Shown here: positions 35,701 through 50,200 of the stretch, in pieces
How positions within the stretch are numbered: the first letter of the stretch is position 1
Layout of the letters: each line of letters starts with the position of its first letter
NCBI GenBank assembly: GCA_037013685.1
Contig: CM072895.1
Span: forward strand, 11,630,463-11,694,462
Reading direction: 5' to 3'
Source: Acridotheres tristis
Taxonomy: Eukaryota > Chordata > Aves > Passeriformes > Sturnidae
Length of the DNA stretch: 64,000 bases
Program-made: the position numbers and the translations under genes
The notes under the pieces: model-generated
The model's input: the letters and a program-made list of their open reading frames with translations, nothing else
Databases searched by the model: none
Told to the model about the DNA's origin: nothing

Positions 35701-38700
35701 TTGTATCAAATGGCTGCAAACTGTGATTTTTTTGACTCATTTTTCAGTATGCACTTCTACGATCAGAAGCATTGCCATTTCGACTCCTCAAAAAATTTAC
35801 TTCTTGATTGCAACTACTGAATTTCAAAACAGTTCTTTAATTTTTTTTTCAAATTTATTCATCTAATATCCTTACAGCAACAATACCTTCCCACACATCC
35901 TCTCTGCACAACCAAATTTATGCCATTTACATTGAAAACTAAGGGTTTTGTTCCTCTACTTATAGCTCAGTTAGCTTTGTTATAATGCAGTTTATAAAAT
36001 TGCATTTAATGGAGAAGGAAGCAGGTAATTTGTTTATTTCTGAACTGTGATGGCTAATGGATGGGGTGGGAATAATGACAGAATATATATTATGTTATGG
36101 TCGAACAATACAAGGAGAGATTGCATGACCTGGTAATTTTTACACTTCATTAAATGGACTATTGAGCTGCTTTTTCTCCATACCAGCTTTTAAAGCAGAA
36201 AAAAACCACTGCAAAAAATAACATGTTTCAAATCACAAGATTACTCTTAATTAAAGCAGAAATTACTCATCTGTTTCTTAAATTCATTAGCAGTAGCTGA
36301 AAACATACCTAAAAGTAAGGAGACTAACTGTAACTAGCCTTGTTAACTACCTTCCTCCATAAATGCTGAGGCATTTTAATTCCCATGTCTGGAAGGACAA
36401 ATGAAATTTGTGTCACTCTCAGCATCTTTGCCAAGTCCTTCCTCTTCCCAGCCAACCAAAAGCAGAGTGAGAAGCAGAATCCAAAGCTGTCTGCACATCC
36501 AGATGGAGCAGTGTCACCTAAGCTACATCTGCTTTCAGAGGTTCTTTGTGGCTTTTCTGAGAAGAAAAGGGGTCTGTACAAAGAACACTTGAACTGACAG
36601 TCCTGGTTTTCCTTTACTTTCTTCAAGGAAGAAAACAGATGGGCTACCAATGGTTTATCTGTGTTTGATACAAGGAGTTGTAAATGCACCATGGGCATGT
36701 GCCCTGAGCCCTGCCTGGCAAAGGGCAATGAGGGAAGTTCCCAAGGACATGTGGAGAAGAGTACCCCACCATGCTGTCCTCTGCAAGGGGAATCCCAACC
36801 AAAATGAACAGCTTCTGAGAATGATGGGTAGAACCAGGTTTTTTGGAAAGTTACCAGTGTTTAAAAATCCACAGGAAACAAACAGGTTTGCAGGTTATGT
36901 CAAAACCCAAGTTATATGGCACACAAGTAGTCTCCAGTGCAAAGGAACACACGATGGAAATAGGGAGATGAGGAAGGAATGTGAAGGAAACCCGATTAGG
37001 TCCCAGCCTAATGATGGAACATTTTCATTTCCTGTAGGGAAAATGGTTGATATTGGTCAGCATCAACTGATAAAGGGCTGGCTGTTATGGGTTTCAAGAG
37101 AACTTTCATCTACATCTCACTTCCCATTTACAGAGACAATAAATTACTCTCACTTTTCATGACACAATGTGCAGAAATAAAGCTCACATGCTCAAAATGA
37201 GACAGAGCTTCTTGATGAGTAAGAGTGCTAAAACGTCAGCAATACATGAAAACTACTCAAGTTCACATGCTACAACTCCAAAAGAGCAAAAATTAACACC
37301 ACTGAAAGGACATGCATTCAGTTTTGCAGAAATCACCAAAAAAAAGAATTTCTTCCCTAAGAAGCTCCCTTGTATTCAAGTTCCTTCTATCTCTGCCAAG
37401 TATGCTCATATGGCAACTGAAAAAACATTTGTGGCATTAGATTCTCAAAGTCCATATGCGTAAAGAAAAGTTTTCCCAGAAAGTGCATAGATAAAAGTCC
37501 TTTTCTGTGGTTTAAGCAGGAACACCACTAGTCAAAGTAAAAACATTGAGCTGGCTGATGTGCAAAGAACCAGCACTTTGAAGCACTGCAGAGGTCACAT
37601 TGTGGCAGAGAAATCCTGCTTCATAAACCTTTGATGTAGAGCAGCTCACAGAAATATCTTCGTTATTTCACTGAAGTACATTGCTGCTAAAGCCTCTTTC
37701 TTACTCAGTGTTAAATAAGCTGTTATTGTTCCTTAATATTAAAAAAGAGCATTAGTTTCTCTGTCAGCATTTCAGGCAAATGTGCAACAGGCAATAAAGA
37801 AGGTCCTAGGAGGGTCTAAATTGAGTTCATGTTCAATAGTTCCTCAATGACTTCCCAAAGAAAAATCCCCAGTCAAAACCAGCATAAGTTCAGCTCAAAG
37901 TCACACTTCCCACAGCAGCAGCACAAAGCCAGGGTAAGAAACCCAGCACTCAGAGATCTGGCAGTGATGTGGAGGGACAGCAGCTCACCTTTTCACTTCA
38001 CCAACTTTTGCTTTTGACTAAAAAGGCTTTCTCTTTACAGTGTAAATGGTGCAATTTATACATACACAAACACACTGGAGTGTTTTTTTACACCGTGTCC
38101 CCAGTGAAGGTTAAACATCGGCATGACAGTCTTGCTTTGGTTTTAAAATACTGTGGAAACCCTCATAAAACAGTTTCTGAAGAAAGCCACTGCAGTGGTT
38201 TGAATATCCTGAATGCTCAGAGTCAAGAAGGAAGAACATCTGCACACATTTTTATGGTCCACTCAAACCTTAAGTGCTTCCAAACACACAACAGCTACAA
38301 CAATGCTTTCAATTTAAAAGACAGAAGCCTATAAACAGTCCACATTATGAACTCCTCAATTTAGCTAAAATTTCCTCCACTTATATTTACCTTATCCAGT
38401 TCTAACAACAAACCCTTCAATTCCCCAGTCTCTTCCCCCCTCGATGAGAACGAGAGCAGTCAAAGAGCTAAAACCCTACCAAAACCTGAAATAATAATTT
38501 GAAATGAGTGAATTTGTCCTAATCCCGACTGGTTGCCAGTACAGAGCCCCCGAACACCACCTGTCCAAACCAGCCAGATTCCACCTTGCTCCCTTAAACT
38601 CTCCTGGCTCATTCTTTATTTTGTTTCCTTTCACTGAACTTGTACAGCTGCAAATGCACTCGTATAATGTAATGGCTGAAATAAGATCAGGAGAGTTTTC

Positions 38701-41700
38701 CTGAAACATGAAGGAAGTTGGTGGGGGTGCAGAACCTGCACCAGCTGCCCATCAATATTCAGTTCGTGCAGCTGCTCCCAGTGGCATCCTTGGAATTCAG
38801 TTTGGCTGAGGAAAAAACAACTGTCACGGCTTTTTTCCTGAAATTTCACCTAACTGCTGTAACATGCCTGTGTAGTTCTGCCCAAATTCTTACACATATT
38901 TTAAACACTTCAGTGAAACAGTTAAAGCCCAACGTTTATACTGCAGGAGTGCCTTGTTTGTACCTTTCCCTTTGTTGCCATCTGTCAGACTTCCTCACTG
39001 AAGCTTCTCCCAAGGAAAGCATCAGTAATGGAAAAACAGCAAGAATTTCAGCAGCCAGCTACCTCCTCCTCCAGCCCCTAAAAGGTCCGAGGTTTGTCTC
39101 TGTGAAATTGTAATAGGGGTTCCTTTTTCCTCCAACACAGCCATGTAGACTGAGCACAGCATCAGCCACAACCAAATGGTGCCAGTACTTCAATACCCCA
39201 CCTTGCACTTTTTTCCTCTAACCAGTCTAAAGCCTCTCAATTTTCCATTTTCTTCTAATCACCTACCCAGAACCTCCACGGTTGAAGCAAGAACATAGAA
39301 TCCAGGGCTATGAGCCCAGCTGGTCAAGCAGAATGCCCTAAATCATATGGGATTGCAGGGAGCACCCTGTTCCCACATATGTACAAACATTAGCAGACTC
39401 TCAAACTCCCGTGACTGCTCATACATGTGCTTAGGAGAAAATAAAGGATTTAAGAACCTATGTTACCTTAGCTTCTCTGACTCAGTATCAGTGAACGGCC
39501 CCTGCCTCCTTCTTCGTGTTTTGGAGCCAGTCCTGCAGACCAGCCTCATACACCATTTCAGCACAGTCCACCACAGCTCTCTTTTCTTCTTTTTTTCTTT
39601 CTTTTTTTAAATGGAGAGACTTTGAGTAGGACTGCCTGTGTTACAACTTTTCTGAAGTGCTAAGCACTTCACTTGAGCTATGAATCATCAACTGTGACAG
39701 CAGCAGAAACATCTTGTCATAAGCAATGAAGAAACTTCAAATTAAGTATCCCACCAAATAATTTATGAAGATTGCTTATCCACAGTCAAGAGGGTTTGCT
39801 TATAAAAATAATTTATAATTTGATAATTATTACAGAGACAAAAATGTAACTACCCAAAGAACTTCCAAAATGTTAAATGACAAGAAGCAAAGGGGGAGGA
39901 GGGAAGTGAAACACTCTCAAGCACTTCTCAGGGCTCTAAAATGCAAATCCTTCTCACATACCTATAAGGTGATCCATCTGCAAACATGTTGAGAAAAGAT
40001 GTTTAAGTTTCCCCAAGCAAATGCAGACTTTTCCCTCCTGCTTATCCTTTTTGCAGCTTAAAAACTTGATGCTCACAGCCTAGTCTCAAACTTTCCATAA
40101 TTTTAATCAAGTCTCAGGACAGAATGCAGCCCTTCACTCTTCTTCCAAGGGACTTGCAATACACACCTCAGCACTAACATTCATACAATGGCAAGCACTG
40201 GAGACAATCTGGAACTCTTTGTAATCCAAAAACTTCTGTAGGTTTGTCCTGCTAGTAAATACTCGCATGGTGTAAGAGGAATAGCACTATCTTCTGCATT
40301 TAGGTTACATTTTGCTATTTTTAAAAATAATTTACCGCCCTTTGACAATTACAGACAAGTCCATGGCTTCTGAAATTCAAACCTCTGAGACATCAAAAAC
40401 TGCTTTAACTATGAGACTTTTCCCTCCCAGAGTCCCAGCACACTCATTCCAGCTTTTCAGCTAGAAAAACTGGCAATTAAGAGCACCTATGTCCTTCCCT
40501 GCACACAGACCATCTACTGCCAAAACCCTTCTGTCTCAAGCACTGAATTAAATAGGTATTACATAGAAAAAGGAGCTGCTATCACATACTTATTGTTCTC
40601 AGATTGTTCAAAAAATACCATTAAGCTTAAAATGTGTTGGCTTCCTTGATTTCACTGCAGCCAGCTTACACACATACCCAGACAATGCATTCTACATAAT
40701 TAAAAATAACTTTCTATACTCGTATTTTGCTGCCTCTAGCTATAATCCAAACCCAGATGTTGATGTGCTGACTATTTCAGACTCAATAAAAGCATCCCTC
40801 TGGTTTCTGAGCCCTTTCACCTGCTTTCAAACCTCCACAAAGAATGGATGTCTTGCTACTGCTGCTTTTGCCCTCACCACCTCCCGGGAAAACAAAAAAT
40901 CCCACCCGTGTATGGTCCTGGAAATTGAATCCCTGTAAAACACACTGTGTCTTGAGAAAAATTTTGTTATTCACTATTCAGAAGACACAATTTCCTTTTC
41001 TAGTAACACCTCCACCTGAAGCAGGTGCTAAAAGGCAGCAGAATAAATTATTTTAGGCATGTAGGTGCGCATGCACGCTGACCTTCTGGTACACAGCCTA
41101 ATGAAGATCAGAAACCATCAAGCGCACTGATACAAATAACCTAAATTCTCATATGTATGCTTAGTAAAGCATTCAAGTGACTTCAAAGACCTCTATCAAT
41201 ACAAAAAAGAATGCATTAAAATTCTGAGCTTCCCAATCTATTAAGCATTTCCAAACACAGGAGGATGAGTACCAGGATTTGTTCAGCTGCCCTCCCTGCG
41301 TTGCTCTCAGGGAAGGAGTGTGGGCTCAGTCAGTCAGCACGCAGTGACTCAGCTCCCTTCCATCAGCTCAGCAATTTAGAAGCCAGCAAATCAAACCTGT
41401 GTTTTCAATCTCACTTGTAAAAACACTGTTTTAACTTCGTGAAGGCCAATGAGTTACACTTCTGAGGGGCAGCAGCACTGAAGGGATCCTTCCTCAAATG
41501 ATACTGCCCCAAAATGTGCCTCTGCACTTTGGTCCATGGCAGAGCCAGGAGAGCGTCATGCAGCTCCTGGGATGCACCAGCAGCAGTTGGGATATCCTGG
41601 GCAAGCTCTGGCTTCTGCACTGGGGCCATGAACCAGCCAAGGTGGTCCAAATCCCATCCTCACCATGGTGGCCCGTGGTCCCAGGCTGAGCTGCTGGCAA

Positions 41701-44700
41701 TGCACAGTGTGTTCCAGCAAGGGCTGTCCTGGGTGACAGAGCTCAGCAGAGGGGAGCAGTGAACACACAGCCAGTGTGTTCAAATGGGATTCATTCATCA
41801 GGCTCCAACTGCTCCACTTCACTAGACGGAAGCTCTTTATAGACACTGCCTCATTTATTTATTTTTTGAATGCCCAGATTAGTTTAGTGTGAAGCAGTTG
41901 AGAGATATAATTTGTCTGAGCAGATGATCTATAGAACACTGAACGAACACCAAACAGGCTCTTGCTGTCCACAGAAGAAACACACTCTGCACTCTCCCAT
42001 GGCTGCAGCACTGGAAAGGTGAATCCTTTTTTTCTAAAATTCAGCCCCCAGCAGTCTGGACGTCAAAGAGCTGGCACTTCTTCCAACATCCTCAGTCATG
42101 GCTGAGGACAGAGCTGCAACCTCTGCCTGCAGAGCAGGGCCCTCAAATCAGAGGGAAATCAACAAACAATAACTAACTCAGTATTCTGCTGGGGACAGGA
42201 TTTTCTCACACAAACAGCCTTTTCTGCTCACATCTGTGAATATATGCATATTTAAAAAATAAATTATCTTTCATTCAGATTAGTTACCAGACTATCTCTT
42301 TCTCTGCTGAAGCAGATTTGTTCCTATGGTTGTATCTACTGCTATTCTGGGACTTGGTATTGTTTTCCCACTATTGCTGCAGAAAATGTTCAGCAGCTAA
42401 TTGCACAGTGAAGTCCTTTCACATAATTTTCACTTTGACAAGAGTAATTAAAAAGCTAAACGGCTCGAGAACCAATTGATTAGGTCTGGAAGCAAAGCTC
42501 TGTTTAGGCGATCCTGAGATGCACGTGTACAGAACAGCAAGCATTCACAAAACACAATTAGGAGCATGTTCCTCACTGCTCATGGTTTAGTGTGATTCCT
42601 GCAAGATCTCTTTTTTGCCCAATTTGTATGAAATGTTATATTCACATATGTGCTGCACACAGACCATGCTTTCAAGAGTCAGGAAAATTAACCCTACAGG
42701 ATAAGTTACAGAGTATTTTCCTTCCATCATCTCTATCTGCAATCACCAAATAGCCGAAGTTTGCAAATGGACTAAAACATCTCCCATCACAGCAATGAAC
42801 TACACAAGGCTATTTTATCAGTAAATTTCATTTGTTCGCCCTAAAATTGCTCTGAATTCTCCGTAACAGGACTTCTAATATTATTCCATTTCAAACTACA
42901 TAATTGAAATTATAAAGTAAAGGGCTCCAAAATGACTACATATGTACCAAAATAATGAGCTTATTAACAGTAATGAAATGGAAACTCTCGGAAGCCTGAG
43001 GTTACACAAAAACTTAAGAGATGCTCCCCCTAACTTTTATAATAAGGCTAGTAATTCTAATCTTGAAAGAGGAGTTGAAAGGGTTGTCTTTAAACTACTT
43101 CCTTCTCAGTGAAGTTTGGTCAGTTACTGACTACATATTTGAAAAATTGTCATGAAATGTGCAAGGTTTAAAGCTAATGGGAACTTGGAGCAGCAATAAT
43201 AAGAAACTCCCTCTATGCATACAGAGAGAAATCAAACACCAGGCTCCTCCTACATCACCTGATGACCAAGAAATTGCTGGTGCTCCTCAAAGCCAACAGC
43301 TCTGGCCTCTGTGTGAGTGTGGGGCATTCAACACAGGTTAGAGAGCAGGTTCATGGCACAGGCCACCGACATACACAAACAAATCTTTGATTAAAGCTAC
43401 AGCAGCATCTGAAAGAGAGCTGGATGAACGTGTGCCTGCCTGCAGAGGGGTTTCAAACAATGGAAATCCAGAGCCAGCAGAGGGGCCTTGGGCTGCTCTC
43501 TCTGCAGCAGCACTGAACACCATGACTCCAGGCACAGCAATACATCCAGGACACAAAACGCAAACCCAAAACCTCTTTCTTCGGCACAGAAAGCCAAAGG
43601 TTGACCTACATTTTCCAGCACAAGTGAAATGTCAAATCTTTTCAGGGAAGTCAGAGACATAAAGAGAACTGTGTCATTACATAAGTAGATAGGCTGAAAG
43701 AAGCCACAGAAGGTTCCACACATTCACAAATGTGATCATTCAGATGATAAATGTAGCAAATTAAACCCAACTTGTAAGCTAATAGAATATTTAATTATGT
43801 GCTATGAACGATCTTGCATATCTGGGAATTCAAACAGTTATTTTTGGAAGGGGGAAAACATTTCTGAGAACGAGGGGTTTTTAGCATCTGAGAGCTTTTC
43901 TACTCCATTCCCTTCCACCTTACCTTGTTTATAGCTCTATTCAGTAATAGTTTTTACTTGTTTCCTCGATGTCTTAATTTCCTGCAATAATACATCTGCC
44001 ATGAATAATTAAGCAATGCATTTGCTGCTCGCTGAAAGCTGAACAAGTGCTATAAATCAGTTCTGGGACCCTCTGCCAGCATAGACACAATCAAAGATCT
44101 GCTAATGCTGGCATTTCTTTCTGCAGGTGAGAGGAATGGAGCACAGAAACACTCAAGGAGCTGCTCAGCAGTGCCAGGCTCCCTTGCCCTGGAACTGGCA
44201 TTTTGGGAGTGCTTGTCTGCATCCTTTCCCAAGCAGCAGGACTTCAAAGACTATTCTGAAGAGGGACAGAAAACCTAAACGTTCTATATTCTTCCCATTT
44301 ACTCCTTTCTCACATTCCTAGGTTGTTCCCTCTCACTCTCCCACTCCATAATCAGGAGGAGGAGAGCAGAACGTGTCCGGAGTGTGCATTATTCCCTTCT
44401 CAGCACCAAAAGATCGACTGCTGTTCTTTGCTGTATTTCCACCTTATTTCTCCTGCTGCATGTGGTTCAAACCAGGACACTACCAGATGGTAGTGAAGAG
44501 CTGAATGATCATCTGTAGTCAGGCCCATTACAGCCAGTGAAGGTTTATCTTGCCGAGTCACACTCGCTCTCAGACAGCTGGGCAGGCTGCATTTCTCACT
44601 TTTTTGTATATGAAGATGGAAGATAACAGCAAGCTACAAAAGCAACAGCGATAACACTTCCCTTCAACACTTCCACTCGCATCCATATCAGGGGAGAGGA

Positions 44701-46754
44701 ACAGTAAAACAACTTTCCACTACCAGAACAGGATTCACCTTTTAATTGGATGAGGTTTACAGTACAATCACTTCAAGCACAGCTGTGCAGTGTGTGAGCC
44801 TCTCCAGCTTGGCAGTGCAGGTACATTAGAAAACTAATCAAGGCCAGGTATCCAGCCAAGCCTAGGAAATGTCAGGGTAGCCATCAGAATTCCACACGTC
44901 TTAATTTCAGAATCTCCCCAATTCACTAGAAGGTGCAGACACTCAAAAAAATTTTAAAGGTCAAAATGTAGAACAATTCATCACTAAATTTCCCTACAAA
45001 ACAAACCATGTAATGTTCCTGGTTTTAATTCTGTTGACAACAGATTGCACATATTTTAAAAACGTAACGTTTAGCAGCTGTGCTGCCAGTCTGCAGAGTT
45101 TGCATATATAGCTGTGATATTACCATACTCTATTATTCATAACAGGCAACAGACTTCATTCTTCATCTTGTGAAAAATAATTGCAGTTTGAAGTCAAAGT
45201 CTGATGGCAAAGAAACACCCAACATAATGGCTAGAGTTTCCAGAATTCAGGAACTCATGTAATGGCCTGCATTTGATTTAAATCAATTCATTAAAAAGAC
45301 AAATCTCTTCTGATCTGTACTTCTTCAGCAAGAAGTACATAGGTCTTCTATGAAACGCAGGAAGGGAAAAGTCTAGGCGGGTAAATAGCTTTTTCTTATC
45401 CACAACAAACATGCAGTAAATTAACCGTAATCTTTTAACATGAAGAATGAGATACTCCCATCTCATACAGCCCTGGGACCTCACTCAGACAGAAATTCAT
45501 GAGTTGATGTATAGCTATTCATAGCAAGAATGACTATAGGAGGGAGAAGGTAAAAAACCTTACCCATCTTCCCTTCCCCTACCATTAACATTAAAAGCCT
45601 TCTATACAAATAGATGCTTTTAATACATTTTCCCTTTCATACACGTAAATAAGCATTTAAACATATTTTAATCAGCAGGTCTTGCAAGACCTACAGCATT
45701 CTTTGAAATTGTTTCTCAAAGCATTTTGTGTTGCCAGAAGCTGTTTCAAATGCCTCCCAAGAGCTGCTGGTCAGTGCTGCTCAGGACAGCAAAGAAGCAT
45801 TGTTTGCCTGGAGTGGTCCACATGCAGACCCTCTGACCTGCTCTGGGTGCTGTGTTACAGGGACTGGCGCAACCACACTGCCTTTCTCAGCAATATGTGA
45901 CAGTCATGCAGAACAGCACACATGTTTGGTGCTGTCAGAGAGATGGGCTCCTGCACACCACGGCAGCAGCCACCAGATACACACCAGAGCCCTGCCTTGG
46001 CAAGCAAAGCCCCTGCAACCATCAAAGCTCAGACACTGGCCAATGAACAGATGTATAGCACGGTAAAGTCTCCAGGCAGCCACTACCTACACATAAATAC
46101 ATAACACGTATTGAGAAAAAAACAAATCACAGAATTAGCTGCTACAATCTGCAGAGGTAACTGTATGACTTCAGAAGATGAACCACACAGTGGAACAGGC
46201 AGCTAGTCATGCACAGACATGGGCAAACAGACAGCAAATCTACAAGGGTTCATGAGAAAACCTGGGGATGTTTACAAGTCTCATTCTCCCGTTTTCACCC
46301 ACTAGCACCTTTAGAGCACAGCTACAAACTCAGAGAACAGCACTGAAGAGGACTAAGGGCCTGGAAAACACTTTCACACAAAGCTCCATAGTCAGAGGAA
46401 AGACAGTGATTGTCACTCTCAAGGAGGATAAAAAAGGACAGGATAAAAATACAAGAGTTACTAGGTGATCTAGAGAAGACAGGCTATGAGACTGTACCTT
46501 TCCTGATTCATAAATGAGGACAAAGAAACATTCATTAAAAAAAAATAAAAATCACACTGCCTATTCAGAACATATCTGAGGAAATACTTTCTGTTTGCAT
46601 ACGAAATTCCAGAAATTCCTCAGGAAATTCAATTCCACACCCAACAATCCTGCATGTCTGTGAGTGTTGCTTAGTGCCCGACCTGAACTTCCCAGCTGCA
46701 GTTCAGGCACATTATTTCTCCTAGCAGTGGATGGGAAGCACTGGCGTCACCCAG
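35701..46754 (-). other. PTPRF: PTPRF upstream intron, segment 6
   Basis: These are about 11 kb of intronic sequence. The longest open frame of the window (plus strand, 36650-37162, 170 codons) lies here but has no recognisable domain, signal or neighbours. A pyrimidine tract is at 39582-39609. An AT-rich motif cluster is at 42395-42570. A GC-richer patch around 41460-41770 is open on both strands but carries nothing I recognise. Confidence 0.65.
39582..39609. repeat. polypyrimidine (CTTT)-rich tract
   Basis: This is a run of C and T only, with several TTTCTTTCT units, ending at TTTTTTTAAATGG. It is low-complexity sequence. Confidence 0.8.
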
Positions 46755-47281
46755 TTAATCCTTCCATTCTGGCAGCAGGATGCTCAAGATGAGATGTTTC
46801 ACCAGAGCCCTCACCCATGTGAGCAGAGCAGAAAGACTATTAAATGTGCCTTCAGGATGGTACTCCTCATTTTTGCCTGTCACTGTGATATCTAACCCCC
46901 TCAAAAAAGCACTGCTTTGTCGACTCCTGTATGGTTTATGGTCCATTAGCACTGCAAGACCTTTTCTGTATACCAGCTGTCTAGGCAGTTGTCTCTCATT
47001 CTGTATTTATGTAGCTGATTACTCCTATTTTCAAACATCTATCCACATTTTTCCTTATTGACATGCATCCTCTCAGACAGTTTCGCCAATTTGTAAAGAT
47101 CATTTTGAATTCTAATGGTGTCCTCCAACATGCTTGCCTCTCTTCCCAGCTTGTTGTTGCCTGCAAATTTAATAAGCATGTTCTCTATTCCATCAGAGAG
47201 ATCATTACTGCAAATGCTGAATGCTACCAAACTGCCAAATACCCACCCTATGAGCAGATGTTTCACAGGAAAAAGTCTCAT
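46755..47281 (-). mobile_element. CR1 LINE reverse-transcriptase fragment, inactive
   Basis: The minus strand encodes a decayed C-terminal part of CR1 ORF2. SNDLSDGIENMLIKFAG corresponds to the family's NDLDDGIE...KFADD. It is followed by NKLG, then LEDTIRIQNDLYKL, and after an in-frame TAG near 47039 by NQLHKYRMRDNCL. Further downstream VLMDHK matches the family's VLVDHK. The catalytic FADD motif has become FAGN, so both aspartates are lost. This, with the stop, shows a dead copy. The 80-codon open frame is a remnant, not a gene. Confidence 0.88.
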
Positions 47282-50200
47282 GAGGGAGCACTGAAAGCTT
47301 TACTAAAGATAAATGACATCTACTGCTTCTCCATTCACAAAGCCTGTTAGCCTGTCATTAAAGGAAATTAGATTGATCTGACCTTGACAAACATACATTA
47401 GATATTATTCCTTTGCCCATGCGGATAAAACAATATTTAGAGTTGTTGCAATTAATAAAGCTCTACAGAAGGAGTAATATAAGTCCAGTTTCTGAGAACA
47501 ACTTCTAATTTTACATAGGAAATGGGACTGATATGGGTGGGGAAAAAAGGCAAGAGTATGAGATGAACTTTTCTGTACCTCTTTAAAGCACCTAGCATTT
47601 GTTGGCCATCACTGGAGTCTTATTGTTGGAATAGTTTTGGTATTAATGGATCTAGAGTTGGACACCATCCAGCAATTATTGTAACAGAAAATAATTTTGC
47701 AATTTGACATAAACTTGGAAAACACCACATGGTATACTGCATATAACTCTTCATATGTTAAGTGGGGTTTCTTAAATTCCACAAAATTACACAGGAAGTT
47801 CTTCTCACACAAAACACTACAGATTATAGACAATGCCAGATTTTTGAGCTAAATTTGCCTCCAAAAAACCCTTTACCTGCAACAGAAGGCTGAGTGTCTA
47901 ATGGAAAAGACATTGAGCACCGCATAGATGCTGACTGAACAATACAGGGATTTTGTCTTAATGTGTAAAAAATCCCCAAAACATACTCTGCTCTTAAAAT
48001 AGGGCACACGACTCTACAGACAGTGGTGTATTTTAGCATTTGAGAAAAACAAACAAACAAACAACAAAACTTTGGCAGTTAAATATGTTAAATGTTCCAT
48101 GCATTTACTAAGATAGAATAAAGGTTCAACAGGCACTGCCAAGAAAGACAAGACCAAGCCCCTGTGGCCTGCATGGAGAGCAAGTTCAACAAAAAAAACA
48201 CTCTCTATTTCCACAACTGCCTCAAGAAATAGACAAATGCACTACAAGAGGAACTTCATGGTGTCGGTGTGAATTAATTCTCTCTGCCCACGTTCCAGGC
48301 TGGGTGCTGGAGGACGGCTCTGCTGTGCACCTCTGGCTCTTGGGAAGGCTGAGATCACAGCAGCTCTGGCTACATGCACAGAATGAATATACAGGCAATT
48401 GAGTTACACACGGGCGCACACACCATCCTTTACATGGTGATCCAGCATGAAATTCCCTTTATATTATTCAGCAGCCTGTTTTTCTATGGGTCACTTTTTC
48501 CACAAACCAGGTTCTGCTCTCTGGACATTACCACAGATGTGCTTTGGTCAAATGTTTTCACAGATATTTTAGACTAGAGATCTATAAATATCACTACAGT
48601 CAGCTTTAAGGGTACAAAAGTATTTTTCCACTCTGTTTTTAAGAGTATTTGAAGACAACTTTTGCAGAAAGAACAAAAAACAAATGTCCAACCCAAAACA
48701 GTCCCTCAACTTGAACTTTGCCTGAAGACCAAGCAGGGCACATTTCAGCCATGAAACAAACTCATAAAAAGCTGAATAGAACTGGTTGTAACTAAGGAAT
48801 TTCATGTTAACCCCTGATAAACTGTGTGCAATGGAGCATAAAAAAGGATATTAGAAGTTATATACGGCAAGTATAAATGACAAGTCAACAACCAGGACCA
48901 TGACCTGTTACATCAAACAAGAGTAAAGGGAGCTTTTTCAGGTCTTGGACTAATTTCAGCATCCTCCTGAGAGCCATACTAAACTCTGTACTCAGCAGGC
49001 CAACACTGAGAACACTGTGTCAGGACCAGAAATCCCAGACCTTTAAATAGGAATATGAAAGTATCTGCTTATGAGAGAAGTTTGCTTCTTTAAGGGTTTT
49101 CCTGTGCCCTGGAAAAACTGAAAGCATCTGTTTGATCCTAAATACATAGTCATCATCATCAGATCAGTATTTTAACCATTTTCAGCATGTAAGAAGAATC
49201 TCACTACTCATCGTCCTGCTCTTTCAATGAATCTTCCCTCTTGTAAATTAAACCCTCTAAGTACAATACAGCTGCCTCACTTCCAAAATGTCTTTCTTCC
49301 CCAAATGCAGGAATTGAAACCCTTTCTGAAATCAATGCACAGTAACTCTCGCATTTACCTCAAAAGACAGAATTTCAGTTTCGTGTTTGAAAACCAAGGC
49401 AATCCCCTGTCATAGGAACAAGGCCAAAGTGAGAGCTTTGCAACTCTCTGTCTCCCACTCACACAAGACCCCAGCTTTTGACAAGTGGGTGAAAAGGAAC
49501 AGCCCTACCTACTAGGCACAGCTGTGCTAATGCTGAGCCTCAAAATGGTTACTGCAAGTGGAGTTTTCCAGGGACAAAATCGCTGTATGTGTAAAACTGC
49601 TGAGTATTTCCTGGCCTCTTTAAAACTCCTTTTCAAAACAACCTTTAACAGAAGTAACACAACAGTTGAAGTGGATTTGGCTAAAAATAAACACAAAGAA
49701 ATCTCGTAGGTGTTCTGCACCCTTATAACAAAGAGTGGAGGCTCAACAGTCACTGTCTTCTCCCCATGTGACAATTAACTGCCAAGGCTTACATCACTCA
49801 CCTTTGAGGTAAGCCAACAAAATTATCATATAAAGACAGAGTTTATAAAAAAGTCTGAAAAAATTTGCAGGAAAAGTAGCAAAAGCAAGCAAGAATTCAG
49901 AGTGATTCCTTTTAAATCTGTGTTATTTATCAGTGCTAACATTGGTCATGATGGTCCTTTCCAAGACCCTGGTTACTTTCCACTATCAGCTCGAGTAGAA
50001 AAACCTCACTTAGTAAAGACAAACCAACTCCAAACCTGTTCCTGACATGCTGACTTTACTCAAAGCACCAACTCAGAACAGTCACCCTTGGTGCAATGAA
50101 CATCTGTTGGAAAATTGTGGCATTTTATTTTCAGATTTGACCAGGTACTACCTATTCATCTCAATCCAATCTTACAAAATACAAATTTCCTGGAAAAAAA

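Noticed and set aside
36650..37162. Longest open frame, 170 codons on the plus strand
   Set aside because: It has no recognisable domain, no splice-site or promoter setting and unremarkable composition. One such frame is expected by chance in 64 kb of six-frame reading.
44330..44400. Minus-strand ALLLLI run before a GTGAGA donor, possible signal-peptide exon
   Set aside because: The donor phase fits, but an in-frame stop precedes the hydrophobic run and the only methionine lies after it.
46410..46500. Minus-strand hydrophobic run before a GTGACA donor in the right phase
   Set aside because: There is no start codon between the upstream in-frame stop and the donor.
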